A DNA stretch of 64,000 nt from Bryobacterales bacterium (GCA_003170295.1 PNAJ01000114.1:1-64000), one strand, 5' to 3'. Counted from the first letter of the stretch, positions 1 through 9,331 are shown. Numbers and translations: made by a program. The notes: generated by a model from the letters alone, not told the origin.

Positions 1-15
1 GAAGCTCGCGCCACC
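1..15 (-). repeat. partial REP-E palindrome at window edge
   Basis: The first 15 bases are the reverse complement of GGTGGCGCGAGCTTC, which also opens the repeats at 25215 and 26222. The remaining bases to 169 hold no convincing gene; they are the downstream region of the minus-strand gene that ends at 170. Confidence 0.5.
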
Positions 16-169
16 CGGACGGGGTCTCTCGGGCAGACGCATCTTTTTAATTGGCCTGTCGGTGACTGCCGGGGTGGTTGCATTTTTGCTGGTTCCGAGA
101 CAGGCGCGGGGCTTTTCGAGTGGTGTTGCGGCCTCTGCTCACGACTTTTCGCTCCAGCAAAAAGGAACC

Positions 170-2578
170 CTATCGCGGCTCGAACTTGAAGTCGGTGATG
201 CCGATTTCGTCGTTGCCGGGGATGTAGAAACCGAATTTTCCGTCGGAGAAATTGCGGCCGGACTCGGTCCAGGAATCGAGCGTGAGCCAGGTGTCGCCGT
301 TTTTCAAACGATGCACGACGTGGTCCGGAGTCACATCGACCTGGATGGTGAAGGTTTTCTGATTCTCCAGGCCATGCTGCGTTTTCTCGCGATCCTTGCT
401 CTTGCCGTTGGTGACGGCCTTGGCCCAGAAGGTCTTCTTATCGATCTCGAAGAGACCGTAGTTTTTGGGATCAACATAATCGACGTACCAGCGGATATGT
501 CCGCCGCGGAACATGTTGCCGCCCTTGATCAGTTGGACGGTGAAGGTATAGCGTCCCTTGGCGGGGAGTTTGTAGGCGACGAAGTTGCCTCCGTGGTGGA
601 CCCACGCTTCGCCGTCGCGCGTCCAGCCGGCGGGATCTTCCCAATCGGCCATGCCTCCAATTGTCGGGGGGGCGGGCGCAGCGGTGCGGGCCGAGGCTAA
701 GGTCAGATCGAGTGAAATTTGCGAGCCTGCGGCGATCTGCACATGCTCGGATCGATCGATGAAGCCGAGAGCTTTCGACGTGAAGATGTAGCCGCCCGCG
801 GGCAGTTCAATCTGATTGGGGCGGAGCTCGTGCGGCATGGATTCGTTGTCGCGCCGGTAGTTCACGATCGAGCCTCCGGGCGAACGAGTGATCCGAACCG
901 TGCCATTGCCGCCACCGACGGGCGCGGGAGGCGGGACGGGCGGCGTCACCTTGGGCGCTGCGCCCAAATCCATGCGCTGCAACTGGAACGCGACGCGGGC
1001 ATCGGCGCCCTTTTGAACATCGACGGTCTGCGCGGCAGGAGTGGTGAATCCATCCTTATATACGCGCACGTTCACCTTGCCGGGAGCCGTGGGGACGCGA
1101 AGCTGTCCGCGCAAGGTGTGCTTTTTCTGCTCCTTATTATTGACGAACACGCGCACATCTTCTTCCCCGGTGACGACGATGAGCGTGCCGAGGTCGCCGA
1201 GCGCGGGGGTACCGGGTTTATCGGGCCGCAGGAAAACGGTGAGCGCGGGGGCGGGGCCGAAGGTCTCCTGCATGGTCTTCTGCGCGGGTCCTTCGCCAAC
1301 GGCGATTTCGGCCGACCCGGCTTGGAAGCCCGTGAGGTCGACACCGGTGGGCGATGCGTCAGCTTGCGGCTGTCCGTTCAAGGTGAGCTTGAGAGGTCCG
1401 GCGCTGGTTGCCAGGCGCGCGGCATTTCCGAAGCTTGCCACGATCACCGCGAGCAGATTCTTGCCGGTGGCTGCGGTGATGTTGGGCACTTTCGCTTCGG
1501 CGGTTTCGAACGAAAACGACGCTTCGCCGCCTTTGCCGACGATTTTCACGGTGTGCGGACCGGGCTTCACGTTGTCGATGACGAACTGGCCGTCCTGCAC
1601 GACGCCGGCGGGCTGATCGTCGACGGTGACTTGCCCGCCATCGACTCCTTCGGCGAGAATCCGCATCGGCTGCGGCGATGCTTCGAGAGTCAGGTTCACT
1701 TGCGGAGGCGCGCCGGTGGCGGGCACGGTTACTCCGTTGGCGCCGGGTTCATAGCCCGCGAGAAACGCGGTGATCTGATAATCGCCTGCGGGAAGAGGGA
1801 TAGAGCAAGGCGAGGTGCATTTATCCTCACCATTGACTTTAATCGCGGCGCCGGGCGGCGTGGTGGCGACTTGTACTTGAATACCTGCCGTCGTGGCCGG
1901 AGGCTCCACGGGCTTCATGCGCTTTTTCAGTAGAAACGCGATACCGGCGACGGCGACGAGCAATCCGAGAATCGCGCCGAACAACAACGCTTTTTTCCAC
2001 GCAACCGGTTTTTGCGGCGGCGGAGCCTTTCCGCCGGTCGGAGGCTTCATCGGCGGAGGACCGACGGGAGGAATGGGCGGATGCGGCGGAACAGCCTGCG
2101 GTCCGGTGGGAGGAAATGTACCGGTGGGCAGCGACGGCGGCGGCGAGAACTGACCGGAAGAGATCGGGGGAGGCGCGCTCGGCATGGGCGGCGGCGCGGC
2201 GAAGGGTGGAGCAGCGGACGGAGCAGCGACGGGAACGGGCGGCGGCGCGGAGGGCATCGCGCTTGGCATGGGGGGCGGCGCTTGCGGAGGCAGAGGCGGT
2301 GGTGGAGGCCCTTGTTGAGCGAGGGGCGGCGGTGTCGCTGCCATCGCGGGCGGAGTGGCACCGGTCGCCTCCTGCTCCTTCAGCTTCGTGCCGCGATTCA
2401 CCAGATGCTGCTTGATATCGCCGACCACGAGTTGCACTTCGAAATCGTTAACGTACTGCTTGGCGATTTCGTCGAGCCGGTAATAAATTGGCTTCAGGCC
2501 CTCCAGGCTGGCTATTGAGCCGACCTGCTGGTCCAGACGCTTCAGTTCTTCAAGAGGATTTAGATTCTCATCGCCCAC
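170..2578 (-). CDS. PEGA-domain membrane protein with C-terminal concanavalin-like domain
   Basis: About 802 residues. The N-terminal ~75 residues are charged and predicted cytoplasmic. A Pro/Ala/Met-rich linker follows (~80-185), then one membrane helix (~192-215). A PEGA-like beta repeat comes next, with the paired cysteines of KCTSPCSIPL and the typical GDYQITAFLAGYEPG. Further PEGA-like repeats follow, and the last ~180 residues resemble the LamG/3-keto-disaccharide-hydrolase fold (W-rich, ending GITDFKF). The GTG start at 2578 is preferred because AGGA lies 8 nt upstream; the longer frame would run into the divergent glycosyltransferase gene. The role is probably anchoring or ligand binding outside the membrane. 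No catalytic residues are recognisable. Confidence 0.75.
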   Translation of the reverse strand: MGDENLNPLEELKRLDQQVGSIASLEGLKPIYYRLDEIAKQYVNDFEVQLVVGDIKQHLVNRGTKLKEQEATGATPPAMAATPPPLAQQGPPPPPLPPQAPPPMPSAMPSAPPPVPVAAPSAAPPFAAPPPMPSAPPPISSGQFSPPPSLPTGTFPPTGPQAVPPHPPIPPVGPPPMKPPTGGKAPPPQKPVAWKKALLFGAILGLLVAVAGIAFLLKKRMKPVEPPATTAGIQVQVATTPPGAAIKVNGEDKCTSPCSIPLPAGDYQITAFLAGYEPGANGVTVPATGAPPQVNLTLEASPQPMRILAEGVDGGQVTVDDQPAGVVQDGQFVIDNVKPGPHTVKIVGKGGEASFSFETAEAKVPNITAATGKNLLAVIVASFGNAARLATSAGPLKLTLNGQPQADASPTGVDLTGFQAGSAEIAVGEGPAQKTMQETFGPAPALTVFLRPDKPGTPALGDLGTLIVVTGEEDVRVFVNNKEQKKHTLRGQLRVPTAPGKVNVRVYKDGFTTPAAQTVDVQKGADARVAFQLQRMDLGAAPKVTPPVPPPAPVGGGNGTVRITRSPGGSIVNYRRDNESMPHELRPNQIELPAGGYIFTSKALGFIDRSEHVQIAAGSQISLDLTLASARTAAPAPPTIGGMADWEDPAGWTRDGEAWVHHGGNFVAYKLPAKGRYTFTVQLIKGGNMFRGGHIRWYVDYVDPKNYGLFEIDKKTFWAKAVTNGKSKDREKTQHGLENQKTFTIQVDVTPDHVVHRLKNGDTWLTLDSWTESGRNFSDGKFGFYIPGNDEIGITDFKFEPR

Positions 2579-2610
2579 GTTAGATATCCTACACTTTCTT
2601 TGTAGCCCTT

Positions 2611-3681
2611 GTGATAGTCGCCCTCGATGCCACCCCTCTGACCGTTCCCACTGGCGGCGTGATGCGCTATACATCCGAGCTGGCTCGGGCACTGGCGACA
2701 AGCGATCCCGGCGATCAGTACTGGTTGCTGTCCGATCAACCTTTCGCCATGCCTGCGGCGGTTTCGTCGAATCTTCATAAAGGAGATGGCCCGCGGACGA
2801 CCGCCGAGCGGCGCTGGTGGTTGTGGGGCCTGGAACGAGAAATGATGCGGCGAGGGGTGGAGGTATTTCACGGCACTGATTTTTCTGTACCCTATATACC
2901 TCGGCGTCCGAGCGTCATGACTTTACACGATCTTTCGCCGTGGGTGTCCCATGAGATGTCCCATGAGATGGATGTGAATTGGCAGCCGCATTCGTTTCGC
3001 GTGCGGACCCGGGTTCCGGTACTGCTACGGGCCCGTATTCCGACGATGATCATTACCCCGAGTGAGGCTGTGCGGCGCGCGGCGATCGCGCGATTCAGGC
3101 TCGACGCAGCGCGGGTCGTGGCGGTGCCGCTGGCGGCGTCGAGTCAATTTCGCCCCGTCGAAAGCCCTCCGCCGGCGCGTCCCTATTTCCTTTTCGTGGG
3201 GACGCTGGAGCCGCGGAAAAATATCGCACGATTGATCGAGGCATGGAGAGAGGTGCGGAAATCGCAGGACGTCGACCTAGTGCTGGCGGGCCGGCTGCGC
3301 GCGGATTTTAGGCCACCCGCGGGGGAGCCGGGGTTGCACGTGCTCGGCGCAGTGCTCGAGGAGGATCTGCCTGCTCTTTATTCCGGCGCAATCGCATTCG
3401 TGTATCCATCGTTGTATGAAGGCTTCGGGCTGCCGGTGCTGGAGGCGATGCAATGCGGGGCGACCGTCATCACATCGCGCGATCCGGCGATCATGGAAGT
3501 GTCGGGCGATGCGGCAGTGCATGTGGACGCGACCGATGTTCGCGCGCTCGCGGAGGCGATGCTCGCGCGGCCGGTGCGACGGGAGGAATCGCTCCAGCGG
3601 GCGGCGATGTTTTCCTGGCCGATCACGGCGCGGAAGACAAGAGAGGTCTATGACGCGGCTCGGCGACTGTTCTCGAAGTAA
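2611..3681 (+). CDS. GT4-family glycosyltransferase
   Basis: 356 residues, GTG start, 32 nt from the divergent gene at 2578. The N-terminal Rossmann half has the GGVMRYTSEL sugar-acceptor loop and an HGTDF...LHDLSPW segment. The C-terminal GT-B half has FLFVGTLEPRKN (~193), and YEGFGLPVLEAMQCG (~268), the EX7E signature that binds the nucleotide-sugar. The family moves a sugar from an NDP-sugar to a lipid-linked or polysaccharide acceptor at the cytoplasmic face of the membrane. The next glycosyltransferase starts inside its 3' end, so the two are probably co-translated in surface glycan synthesis. Donor and acceptor cannot be told from sequence. Confidence 0.9.
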   Translation: MIVALDATPLTVPTGGVMRYTSELARALATSDPGDQYWLLSDQPFAMPAAVSSNLHKGDGPRTTAERRWWLWGLEREMMRRGVEVFHGTDFSVPYIPRRPSVMTLHDLSPWVSHEMSHEMDVNWQPHSFRVRTRVPVLLRARIPTMIITPSEAVRRAAIARFRLDAARVVAVPLAASSQFRPVESPPPARPYFLFVGTLEPRKNIARLIEAWREVRKSQDVDLVLAGRLRADFRPPAGEPGLHVLGAVLEEDLPALYSGAIAFVYPSLYEGFGLPVLEAMQCGATVITSRDPAIMEVSGDAAVHVDATDVRALAEAMLARPVRREESLQRAAMFSWPITARKTREVYDAARRLFSK

Positions 3682-4771
3682 CGCCCTGTTCCTTGCGCCT
3701 GAGGAGCCGCAACCGGGCACCGGTGGTGGAGGGCTGCGGTCGGCATCGCTGCTCGCATATCTGCGGACGAAGTACGACGTCACCGTGGCGAGCTTCGCGC
3801 TTCCGCCTCACTCGAAACATTTTGCGGCGCGCGCGTGGAGGAACGGATGGAGGCTAGTGCGCGGAGTGCCTCCGCTGATCGATCGATTCGCGGGATTCGA
3901 GGAGCAGCTCGCACCGGTACTGAATAGACGCCGCTACCCTGTCGCGGTAATTGAGCATTTCTGGTGCGCTCCGTACGCTGCGGCGATTCGGCCTTACTGC
4001 GATCTGCTGGTGCTGGATCTGCATAACGTCGAAAGCGAGCTGGCGGCGACCCATGCTCGGGCGGCGAGCGGTCTGGAATCGCGTTTGCACCGGCGATTTG
4101 CGGATGCTTATAAGAAGTTGGAGCGCGAATGGATCCCGAAGTTCGACCTGGTTCTCGCCACGTCAGAAGAGGACCGAGGGCGCATCGGGCACAAGAACGT
4201 CGTAGTGTATCCGAACGCATTACCTCTGCTTGAACTTCCTTCGGTCGCGGAAGAGAATTGCATCGTCTTCAGCGGAAACCTTGAATATCACCCGAACATC
4301 GAAGCCGTGCGATGGTTTGCGTCCGCAATTTGGCCCCGGCTGCGAGAGCAGAACGCCGGGCTGACTTGGAATCTGGTTGGCCGCAATCCGGAAGCGATCG
4401 CGAGTATCGTGAAAGACGTTCCGGCTATTCGTTTGATCGGACCCGTTGAAGACGCTGTCGCCGCGATTGCGTCCGCGCGCGTCGCGGTAGTTCCATTGCT
4501 CTCCGGCAGCGGGACACGATTCAAAATTCTGGAAGCGTGGGCGGCGAAGCGCGCGGTGGTATCCACAACCATCGGCGCGGAAGGACTGGGCGCGCGGGAC
4601 GGAGAACATTTAGCGATCGCCGACGATCCTGCCAGTTTTGCCGACGCGGTGCAGGGGCTTCTCGACGATCGCGGACGAGCTCGCACACTTGGGGCAGCCG
4701 GCCGGGCGTTGTATCTCGACCGGTACACCTGGCCGGCGGCGTGGAAGAAGCTTCAATTGTCTGGAATCTGA
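3650..4771 (+). CDS. glycosyltransferase, GT4 type
   Basis: 373 residues. The ATG at 3650 is chosen because GAGAGG lies just upstream and NALFLAPEEPQPGTGGG then begins a standard GT-B fold; the open frame extends further upstream only through the previous gene. It has FSGNLEYHPN (~207) and LLSGSGTRFKILEAW (~284), as in sugar transferases of the family that includes the PEP-CTERM/exosortase-associated Stp1. It overlaps the preceding glycosyltransferase by 32 nt, so translational coupling is likely. PEP-CTERM substrates occur 7 kb away, but a functional link to them is only inference. Confidence 0.88.
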   Translation: MTRLGDCSRSNALFLAPEEPQPGTGGGGLRSASLLAYLRTKYDVTVASFALPPHSKHFAARAWRNGWRLVRGVPPLIDRFAGFEEQLAPVLNRRRYPVAVIEHFWCAPYAAAIRPYCDLLVLDLHNVESELAATHARAASGLESRLHRRFADAYKKLEREWIPKFDLVLATSEEDRGRIGHKNVVVYPNALPLLELPSVAEENCIVFSGNLEYHPNIEAVRWFASAIWPRLREQNAGLTWNLVGRNPEAIASIVKDVPAIRLIGPVEDAVAAIASARVAVVPLLSGSGTRFKILEAWAAKRAVVSTTIGAEGLGARDGEHLAIADDPASFADAVQGLLDDRGRARTLGAAGRALYLDRYTWPAAWKKLQLSGI

Positions 4772-4776
4772 ACCAC

Positions 4777-4807
4777 CGCTCCCTGTGGTCACGGCTCGGT
4801 GGAGCAA
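4777..4807 (+). repeat. REP-A palindromic repeat, copy 1
   Basis: 31 nt beginning CGCTCCCTGTGGTCACGG and ending GGAGCAA. A second copy with three substitutions is at 61426-61456 in the same orientation. Ends GCTC/GAGC can pair. It lies directly after a gene, as REP elements usually do. Confidence 0.65.
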
Positions 4808-4844
4808 GTGGCCTGTATCAGCGAAACGTTAGCATCCGCGTCGT

Positions 4845-4952
4845 CTTGTAGGGCGGCCAATGTTAGCTGCAGCCTGCCTTCGGGCAGACCTTTCGACGAT
4901 CAGCAAGAGCCGCCCAAAATGCGGCTGCAGCCAACATTGGCCGCCCTACAAG
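4845..4952. repeat. REP-B inverted repeat pair
   Basis: The left arm at 4845-4874 reads CTTGTAGGGCGGCCAATGTT then GCTGCAGC after one variable base. The right arm at 4922-4952 is its reverse complement with one mismatch in ~30. About 48 nt lie between, including a small hairpin (CTGCCTTCGGGCAG). This is a non-coding palindromic element between convergent genes. The rest of 4772-4984 shows no gene. Confidence 0.8.
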
Positions 4953-4984
4953 ATTTGGCTGCGACAAGCCACGCGGACAGACCA

Positions 4985-5524
4985 CTAGTTGTTTTTGAAG
5001 AAGTGCGCGATTTTCTTGCCGCCTTCTTCGGTGTAATAGACCGTGACCTTGCTTGCTTTTTCCACTCCCTTGCCGACATCCTTGCCCGCATCGACCACCG
5101 CGTGCTCCGTGATCCTATAAGTCGCCTCCGCCCCGTCCGCGGTTTTGATTGCGATCGACTTGGTACCGCGATCGATCTTCGAAACCGTTCCTTCGGTGAC
5201 CTTCAATCCACCCTCGCCGATGCGATCCAGTTCCTGAGCCGTCTTCTCGGTGCCCTTCACGGTATAGTGCACCACCACGTGGCTGCCTTCTTTCACACCG
5301 TGCATTCCGTCCTTCGCGCCGGCTTCGGTCGCATCCCAGCCGTGAACGGTGGTCTTCTTTACGACGTGGAGGGTGTGTTCGGTTCCATCGGCCGCCGCAA
5401 CGACCACTGTCTTGGTTCCTTTATCCACCTTCTTCACGGTGCCCTCCACCGCCGTCACTACATCATCGGCGGCGAACAACCCGAGGGCAGCGAAACTCAT
5501 TGCAAGAAACAGCTTTTTCTTCAT
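4985..5524 (-). CDS. secreted protein with two related beta repeats
   Basis: 179 residues with a clear Sec signal peptide (MKKKLFLAMSFAALGLFA, cleavage near ~19). The mature part consists of two similar halves. Each opens with EGTV-K-D-GTK and continues with a short DG(T/A)E...T(L/Y) strand, a DAT/DAG turn and a VTV-Y(T) strand. This looks like internal duplication of a small beta domain of ~75 residues. No catalytic motif is seen. It lies 18 nt downstream of the phosphatase gene on the same strand, so it could be co-transcribed. Function unknown. Confidence 0.75.
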   Translation of the reverse strand: MKKKLFLAMSFAALGLFAADDVVTAVEGTVKKVDKGTKTVVVAAADGTEHTLHVVKKTTVHGWDATEAGAKDGMHGVKEGSHVVVHYTVKGTEKTAQELDRIGEGGLKVTEGTVSKIDRGTKSIAIKTADGAEATYRITEHAVVDAGKDVGKGVEKASKVTVYYTEEGGKKIAHFFKNN

Positions 5525-5542
5525 AAGATTATTTTCCCAATT

Positions 5543-7474
5543 TCAGACGCGGCGCGCCAGCAGGATGGTCATGTCGTCCTGCAATTCGTCGGTCGCGGTC
5601 CACTCGCGGACGCTTTCGAGCACCACCTCGACAATCTGTTCATCGTTGAGATGCGAGCTGCGCGCGATCAGGTCTATCAAGCGGTCCTCACCGAACATCT
5701 CGCCGTACTCGTTCTCGGGCTCGGTGATGCCATCGGTGAAGCAGACCAGAAGGTCGCTGGACTTCAACTCGATGCGGCTCTCGTCGTATTGGGCGAATGG
5801 AAACGCGCCGACGACCGTGCCGTTCACATCCAGCCGCTCCGCGACACCCGCGCGAACCAGCAGCGGCGGCAGGTGGCCGGCGTTGGTGTAGGTGAAAATG
5901 CCCGAAGGTTCGTCGAAAATGCCGAAACAAAACGTCGCGTATTTCTCGGGCGACGTATAGGCGTGAAGCTGATTGTTGAGCCGCGAGACCAGGTGCGACG
6001 TCGATACGATAGGCATCACGGAGCCATTTCCAGCCGTCGCCGCGATCTCCAGCGCGCTTTGCAACTGGGATCGCAGCGAACTCTGTAACGTCGCCATCAG
6101 CAGAGCCGCCGAGATTCCTTTGCCCGCCACATCTCCGATGGCGAGTGCGACCTGCGAATCGCGAATCACTTCGTAATCGTAATAGTCGCCCGAGCACATA
6201 CGCGCCGGATGACAGACGGCGGTCAGACGCAACGTGCGCGTCTGCGGTACCACGCGCGGGTAAAGCTGGCTCTGCACTTCGCGCGCAATCTCGACCTCGG
6301 ATTGCAGACGCTCCTTCTCTTTGGCGACCACGAGCAGCCGCTCCAGGTTTTCCGTCATGCGGTTGAAGGATTCGCTCAAGTCGGCGAGCTGGTCCTTGCC
6401 CTTGACTTCGATGCGATGGGAGAAATTCCCCTCCATTACTTTTTGCGTGCCCTCATACAGACGATGGACCGCGCCGGTGATGGTGCGGGTCATCGAGATG
6501 CCGATGATCATGGATATGATTTCGACAATCAGAAAGACAATCGCGAGACCGACAACGAATACCTGAAATCCTCCCTGCGTAGGGTCGGTTTTCAGATTGA
6601 AGACCGTCGACAGCACCGACGAAATGCGGGAATGGACCGCGATGATGGGTCCGTCCCCCTCCTTGTCGGGGCGTTCCCAGACCGCTGCGGGAATGGTGGC
6701 AATCGAGAGCACGTCGAGATCGAAGCGGTTCAGGGGCTGCGGCACCGCTCGTCTCGCGGAGCTGCGCGTGACGCGTTTCGTCGCTCCGCCGCGCGATTCG
6801 AGAAAATCCACGACGCCCAGATTCGGAACCAACGCGGCTAAAAACTCGCCCGTCAGAGGAGCGGTGACCGTCACATCTCCGGTGTTCGTCTTACGGTGGC
6901 TCCAAGCGTAGAATTGCCCGTTGCGCAACAGGACTCCGCGGGTCGCTTTCCATCCTTCGTGCGGCGCCGGCAGGGTTCCGTCATCGGGATAACGGATCAG
7001 CTTGCCGCCTTCGCGGAGGAGGATTTCGAGGCCCGGATTGTGTTCGCCGTAAAACAGCTCGGTCATGCGCCGCATCACCACGGGACGATCCGCCGGCGCG
7101 CTACGAACAACGCTCTCTGCCGCCGCGTCCAGCGATTCGATACGGCGGTCCAATTCGCTGGTCACCAGATACACCGCAAGTTGGTTGATCAGTAGATAGC
7201 CGCCCAGCAATGCCAGCGCCGCGATTAGCACGATCGGCACCACGGCGATAAACATGTAGGTGACGATCAGACGGTTGCGCAGCCGCCACACCGCCATTCT
7301 CAGCAGGCGAATGGCGAACCAAAGGCCAGTGACAAACACGCCCATCGCGGCCAGGAATCGCATGCCGCTCAGCGGCGCGAAATAATTCAACGCGAAAAAC
7401 AGCAGTAGGAAAGCAAGAAACGAAACTCCGGCGCGTCCCATCCAACCGAGAATTGTCTGGAGGCTCACGCGCAC
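5543..7474 (-). CDS. membrane-bound PP2C/SpoIIE phosphatase with HAMP domain (RsbU-like)
   Basis: 643 residues. Three hydrophobic segments lie in the first ~100 residues, followed by an extracytoplasmic region (~110-295), another helix (~302-327), a HAMP linker with GKDQLADLSESFNRM (~350-370), and a SpoIIE-type PP2C domain from ~405. The PP2C metal-binding aspartates are visible in CSGDYYDY, AIGDVAGKG and CFTDGITEPEN. Such proteins dephosphorylate anti-sigma-factor antagonists in partner-switching stress responses. The extracytoplasmic part is the probable sensor. No anti-sigma antagonist is encoded next to it. Confidence 0.9.
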   Translation of the reverse strand: MRVSLQTILGWMGRAGVSFLAFLLLFFALNYFAPLSGMRFLAAMGVFVTGLWFAIRLLRMAVWRLRNRLIVTYMFIAVVPIVLIAALALLGGYLLINQLAVYLVTSELDRRIESLDAAAESVVRSAPADRPVVMRRMTELFYGEHNPGLEILLREGGKLIRYPDDGTLPAPHEGWKATRGVLLRNGQFYAWSHRKTNTGDVTVTAPLTGEFLAALVPNLGVVDFLESRGGATKRVTRSSARRAVPQPLNRFDLDVLSIATIPAAVWERPDKEGDGPIIAVHSRISSVLSTVFNLKTDPTQGGFQVFVVGLAIVFLIVEIISMIIGISMTRTITGAVHRLYEGTQKVMEGNFSHRIEVKGKDQLADLSESFNRMTENLERLLVVAKEKERLQSEVEIAREVQSQLYPRVVPQTRTLRLTAVCHPARMCSGDYYDYEVIRDSQVALAIGDVAGKGISAALLMATLQSSLRSQLQSALEIAATAGNGSVMPIVSTSHLVSRLNNQLHAYTSPEKYATFCFGIFDEPSGIFTYTNAGHLPPLLVRAGVAERLDVNGTVVGAFPFAQYDESRIELKSSDLLVCFTDGITEPENEYGEMFGEDRLIDLIARSSHLNDEQIVEVVLESVREWTATDELQDDMTILLARRV

Positions 7475-7480
7475 GAATGG

Positions 7481-9280
7481 CTACACTCTTGACTTCGCGA
7501 TTTCCGGCACCTGTGTGTCCGGCTCGATGTAATGCTTCGTCAGGCCCGCTTCCAGCAGAGAGAACGCCGTCTCGACATCGTCGGCGAACGAGAATAAATC
7601 CAGATCTTTTTCGGCGATCATTCCATGCCGGACCAACGCGTCGAAGTTGATAATCTCCTTCCAGAACGTAGTGCCGTAGAGAATCACGGTCATCTTTTTT
7701 TCGAGCTTCTGCGTCTGCGCGAGGGTCAGGATTTCCGTCAGCTCGTCGAGCGTTCCAAATCCTCCGGGAAACACCACCAGAGCCTTGGCGAGGTAGGCGA
7801 ACCAGAATTTGCGCATGAAGAAATAGTGGAATTCGAAGTTCAACTCCGGCGTGATAAACGGATTTGGCCGCTGCTCGAAAGGCAAGCCGATGTTGAGGCC
7901 GATGGTTTTGCCGCCCGCGTCCTGCGCTCCGCGGTTGGCCGCCTCCATGATGCCTGGGCCGCCTCCGCTACAGACAACGAATCGCCGTCCGCTTTCGTGC
8001 AAACTGTCCGACCATTGAGTGATGCGCTTCGCCAGGGCGCGGGCTTCGTTGTAATAGCGCCCGAGCGGGCCCATCTCGAGCGTTCGCGCCGAGCCGAAAA
8101 ATACGATGGTGTCGTGAATTTTCTGCTGGCGAAAATGAGAAAGCGGATAAAGATACTCGCTCAGGATTCGCAGCGAGCGCGCATCGGGCGCATCCAGAAA
8201 CTGCTGATTGCGATACGCCAGCGCGGACCGGTCTTGTCTTTCATGCATGGGATTTGTTAACGAGCTGGCTTCCAGTTCCGCCACCCGCTTCTCCAATTGT
8301 CTCATTGTGCGTAGCAGGACCGGCAGTTTGGGGAACGCCGTGATCGCGCGCAGCCACTCCCGGGCCTCGAATGCGGGGGAGCCGCTCATCACCGCTCCTG
8401 CCTCCACATCTCCGCCGATGCCCGATTGCGCGTAAATCACCGCATCGTCGTGAATGGTGAGATGTCCCGAGATGCCGACCTGTCCCGCGAGTAGAACATT
8501 TTTTCCGAGCACGCTCGATCCAGCGAGTCCCGTCTGGGAACAGATGATGTTGTCCTCGCCAACCACGCAGCCGTGCCCGACCTGCACCAGGCTGTCGATC
8601 TTCGCGCCGCGCTGGACGCGAGTTTCTCCGGTCGATGCGCGGTCGATCGAGGTCAGCGTCTGAATCTCGACGTCGTCCTCGATCACGGCGACGCCGCTCT
8701 GGACGATCTTGTAATGAGTGCCGTCGGCACGCTTAGCGAAGCCGAATCCATCGCCCCCGACTACGGCATTATTTTGCAGAATCACGCGATCTCCGACGCG
8801 GCAATATTCCCGCACGACCGCGTGCGAATGAGCCAGGAACTGGTCACCTATCTGCGCGCCTTCATAAATCACGACGTGCGGATGAAGCACCGCGTCGCGT
8901 CCAAGAATTACATTTTCTCCCACCGCAACAAACGGACCGATAGACGCGTTTTCGCCGATCCGCGCCGTTTCCGCCACATACGCCAGCGGGTGAATCCCCG
9001 GAGCGGGCCTGGGTGGTTGATAGAACAGTTCCAGTGCCCGCGCAAAATCAAGATACGGGTTTTTCGAGAGCAACTGAGCCGGCGCGATATCTTCGATGTA
9101 CGCCTTGACGAGGATGGCACCGGCGCCGGTCTGCTTCACCTTCGGCGCGTATTTCGGATTCGCGAGAAACGTGACTTCCGTCGCGCCCGCGTGCTCCATC
9201 CCGGCGACGCCTGTAATTTCGATCGAGCCGTCGCCCCGCAATTCGCAGCCTAGCATGGCGGCGAGATCGGAAAGATTCAT
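7481..9280 (-). CDS. lpxD: LpxD-LOG fusion: UDP-3-O-acylglucosamine N-acyltransferase plus lysine-decarboxylase-like (TIGR00730) domain
   Basis: 599 residues in one uninterrupted frame. Residues 1-~345 are a complete LpxD: the N-terminal uridine-binding domain, a left-handed beta-helix of hexapeptide repeats (~95-315) with the catalytic His in VQVGHGCVV (~235), and a C-terminal helix QLEKRVAELEAS. LpxD adds the 3-hydroxyacyl chain to the amine of UDP-3-O-acylglucosamine in lipid A synthesis. Residues ~350-599 are a LOG-family Rossmann domain with CSGGGPGIMEAANRG (~436) and PGGFGTLDELTE (~503). LOG proteins hydrolyse nucleoside 5'-monophosphates such as cytokinin ribotides. The junction reads ...SSLTNP-MHERQ.... 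An internal ATG exists there, but no good ribosome binding site precedes it. Confidence 0.85.
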   Translation of the reverse strand: MNLSDLAAMLGCELRGDGSIEITGVAGMEHAGATEVTFLANPKYAPKVKQTGAGAILVKAYIEDIAPAQLLSKNPYLDFARALELFYQPPRPAPGIHPLAYVAETARIGENASIGPFVAVGENVILGRDAVLHPHVVIYEGAQIGDQFLAHSHAVVREYCRVGDRVILQNNAVVGGDGFGFAKRADGTHYKIVQSGVAVIEDDVEIQTLTSIDRASTGETRVQRGAKIDSLVQVGHGCVVGEDNIICSQTGLAGSSVLGKNVLLAGQVGISGHLTIHDDAVIYAQSGIGGDVEAGAVMSGSPAFEAREWLRAITAFPKLPVLLRTMRQLEKRVAELEASSLTNPMHERQDRSALAYRNQQFLDAPDARSLRILSEYLYPLSHFRQQKIHDTIVFFGSARTLEMGPLGRYYNEARALAKRITQWSDSLHESGRRFVVCSGGGPGIMEAANRGAQDAGGKTIGLNIGLPFEQRPNPFITPELNFEFHYFFMRKFWFAYLAKALVVFPGGFGTLDELTEILTLAQTQKLEKKMTVILYGTTFWKEIINFDALVRHGMIAEKDLDLFSFADDVETAFSLLEAGLTKHYIEPDTQVPEIAKSRV

Positions 9281-9302
9281 GTCTCTAGGTTAATCGGAAT
9301 AC

Positions 9303-9331
9303 GTTCAAGATCACAAAATGTGATCTTGAAC
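9303..9331. promoter_or_regulatory. perfect 13-bp inverted repeat upstream of ORF6N gene
   Basis: GTTCAAGATCACA-AAA-TGTGATCTTGAAC, a perfect 13-bp palindrome with a 3-nt centre, placed between the divergent lpxD-LOG and ORF6N starts. Its inner 12-bp arms recur inside the ORF6N coding region at 9604-9630. It could be an operator for the ORF6N protein itself. No U-tract follows, so a terminator is unlikely. Confidence 0.7.

Noticed and set aside
2-169. Open plus-strand frame with a helix (RRIFLIGLSVTAGVVAFLL) at the window start, possibly the end of a membrane protein
   Set aside because: It begins inside a REP-E copy and only continues as the antisense of the PEGA-domain gene; no supporting family match.
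719-1933. 404-codon plus-strand frame
   Set aside because: Antisense of the PEGA-domain gene; composition (Arg/Gly-rich) is that of a high-GC shadow frame.
4799-6088. 429-codon plus-strand frame
   Set aside because: Runs through a REP pair and then antisense through two well-supported minus-strand genes.
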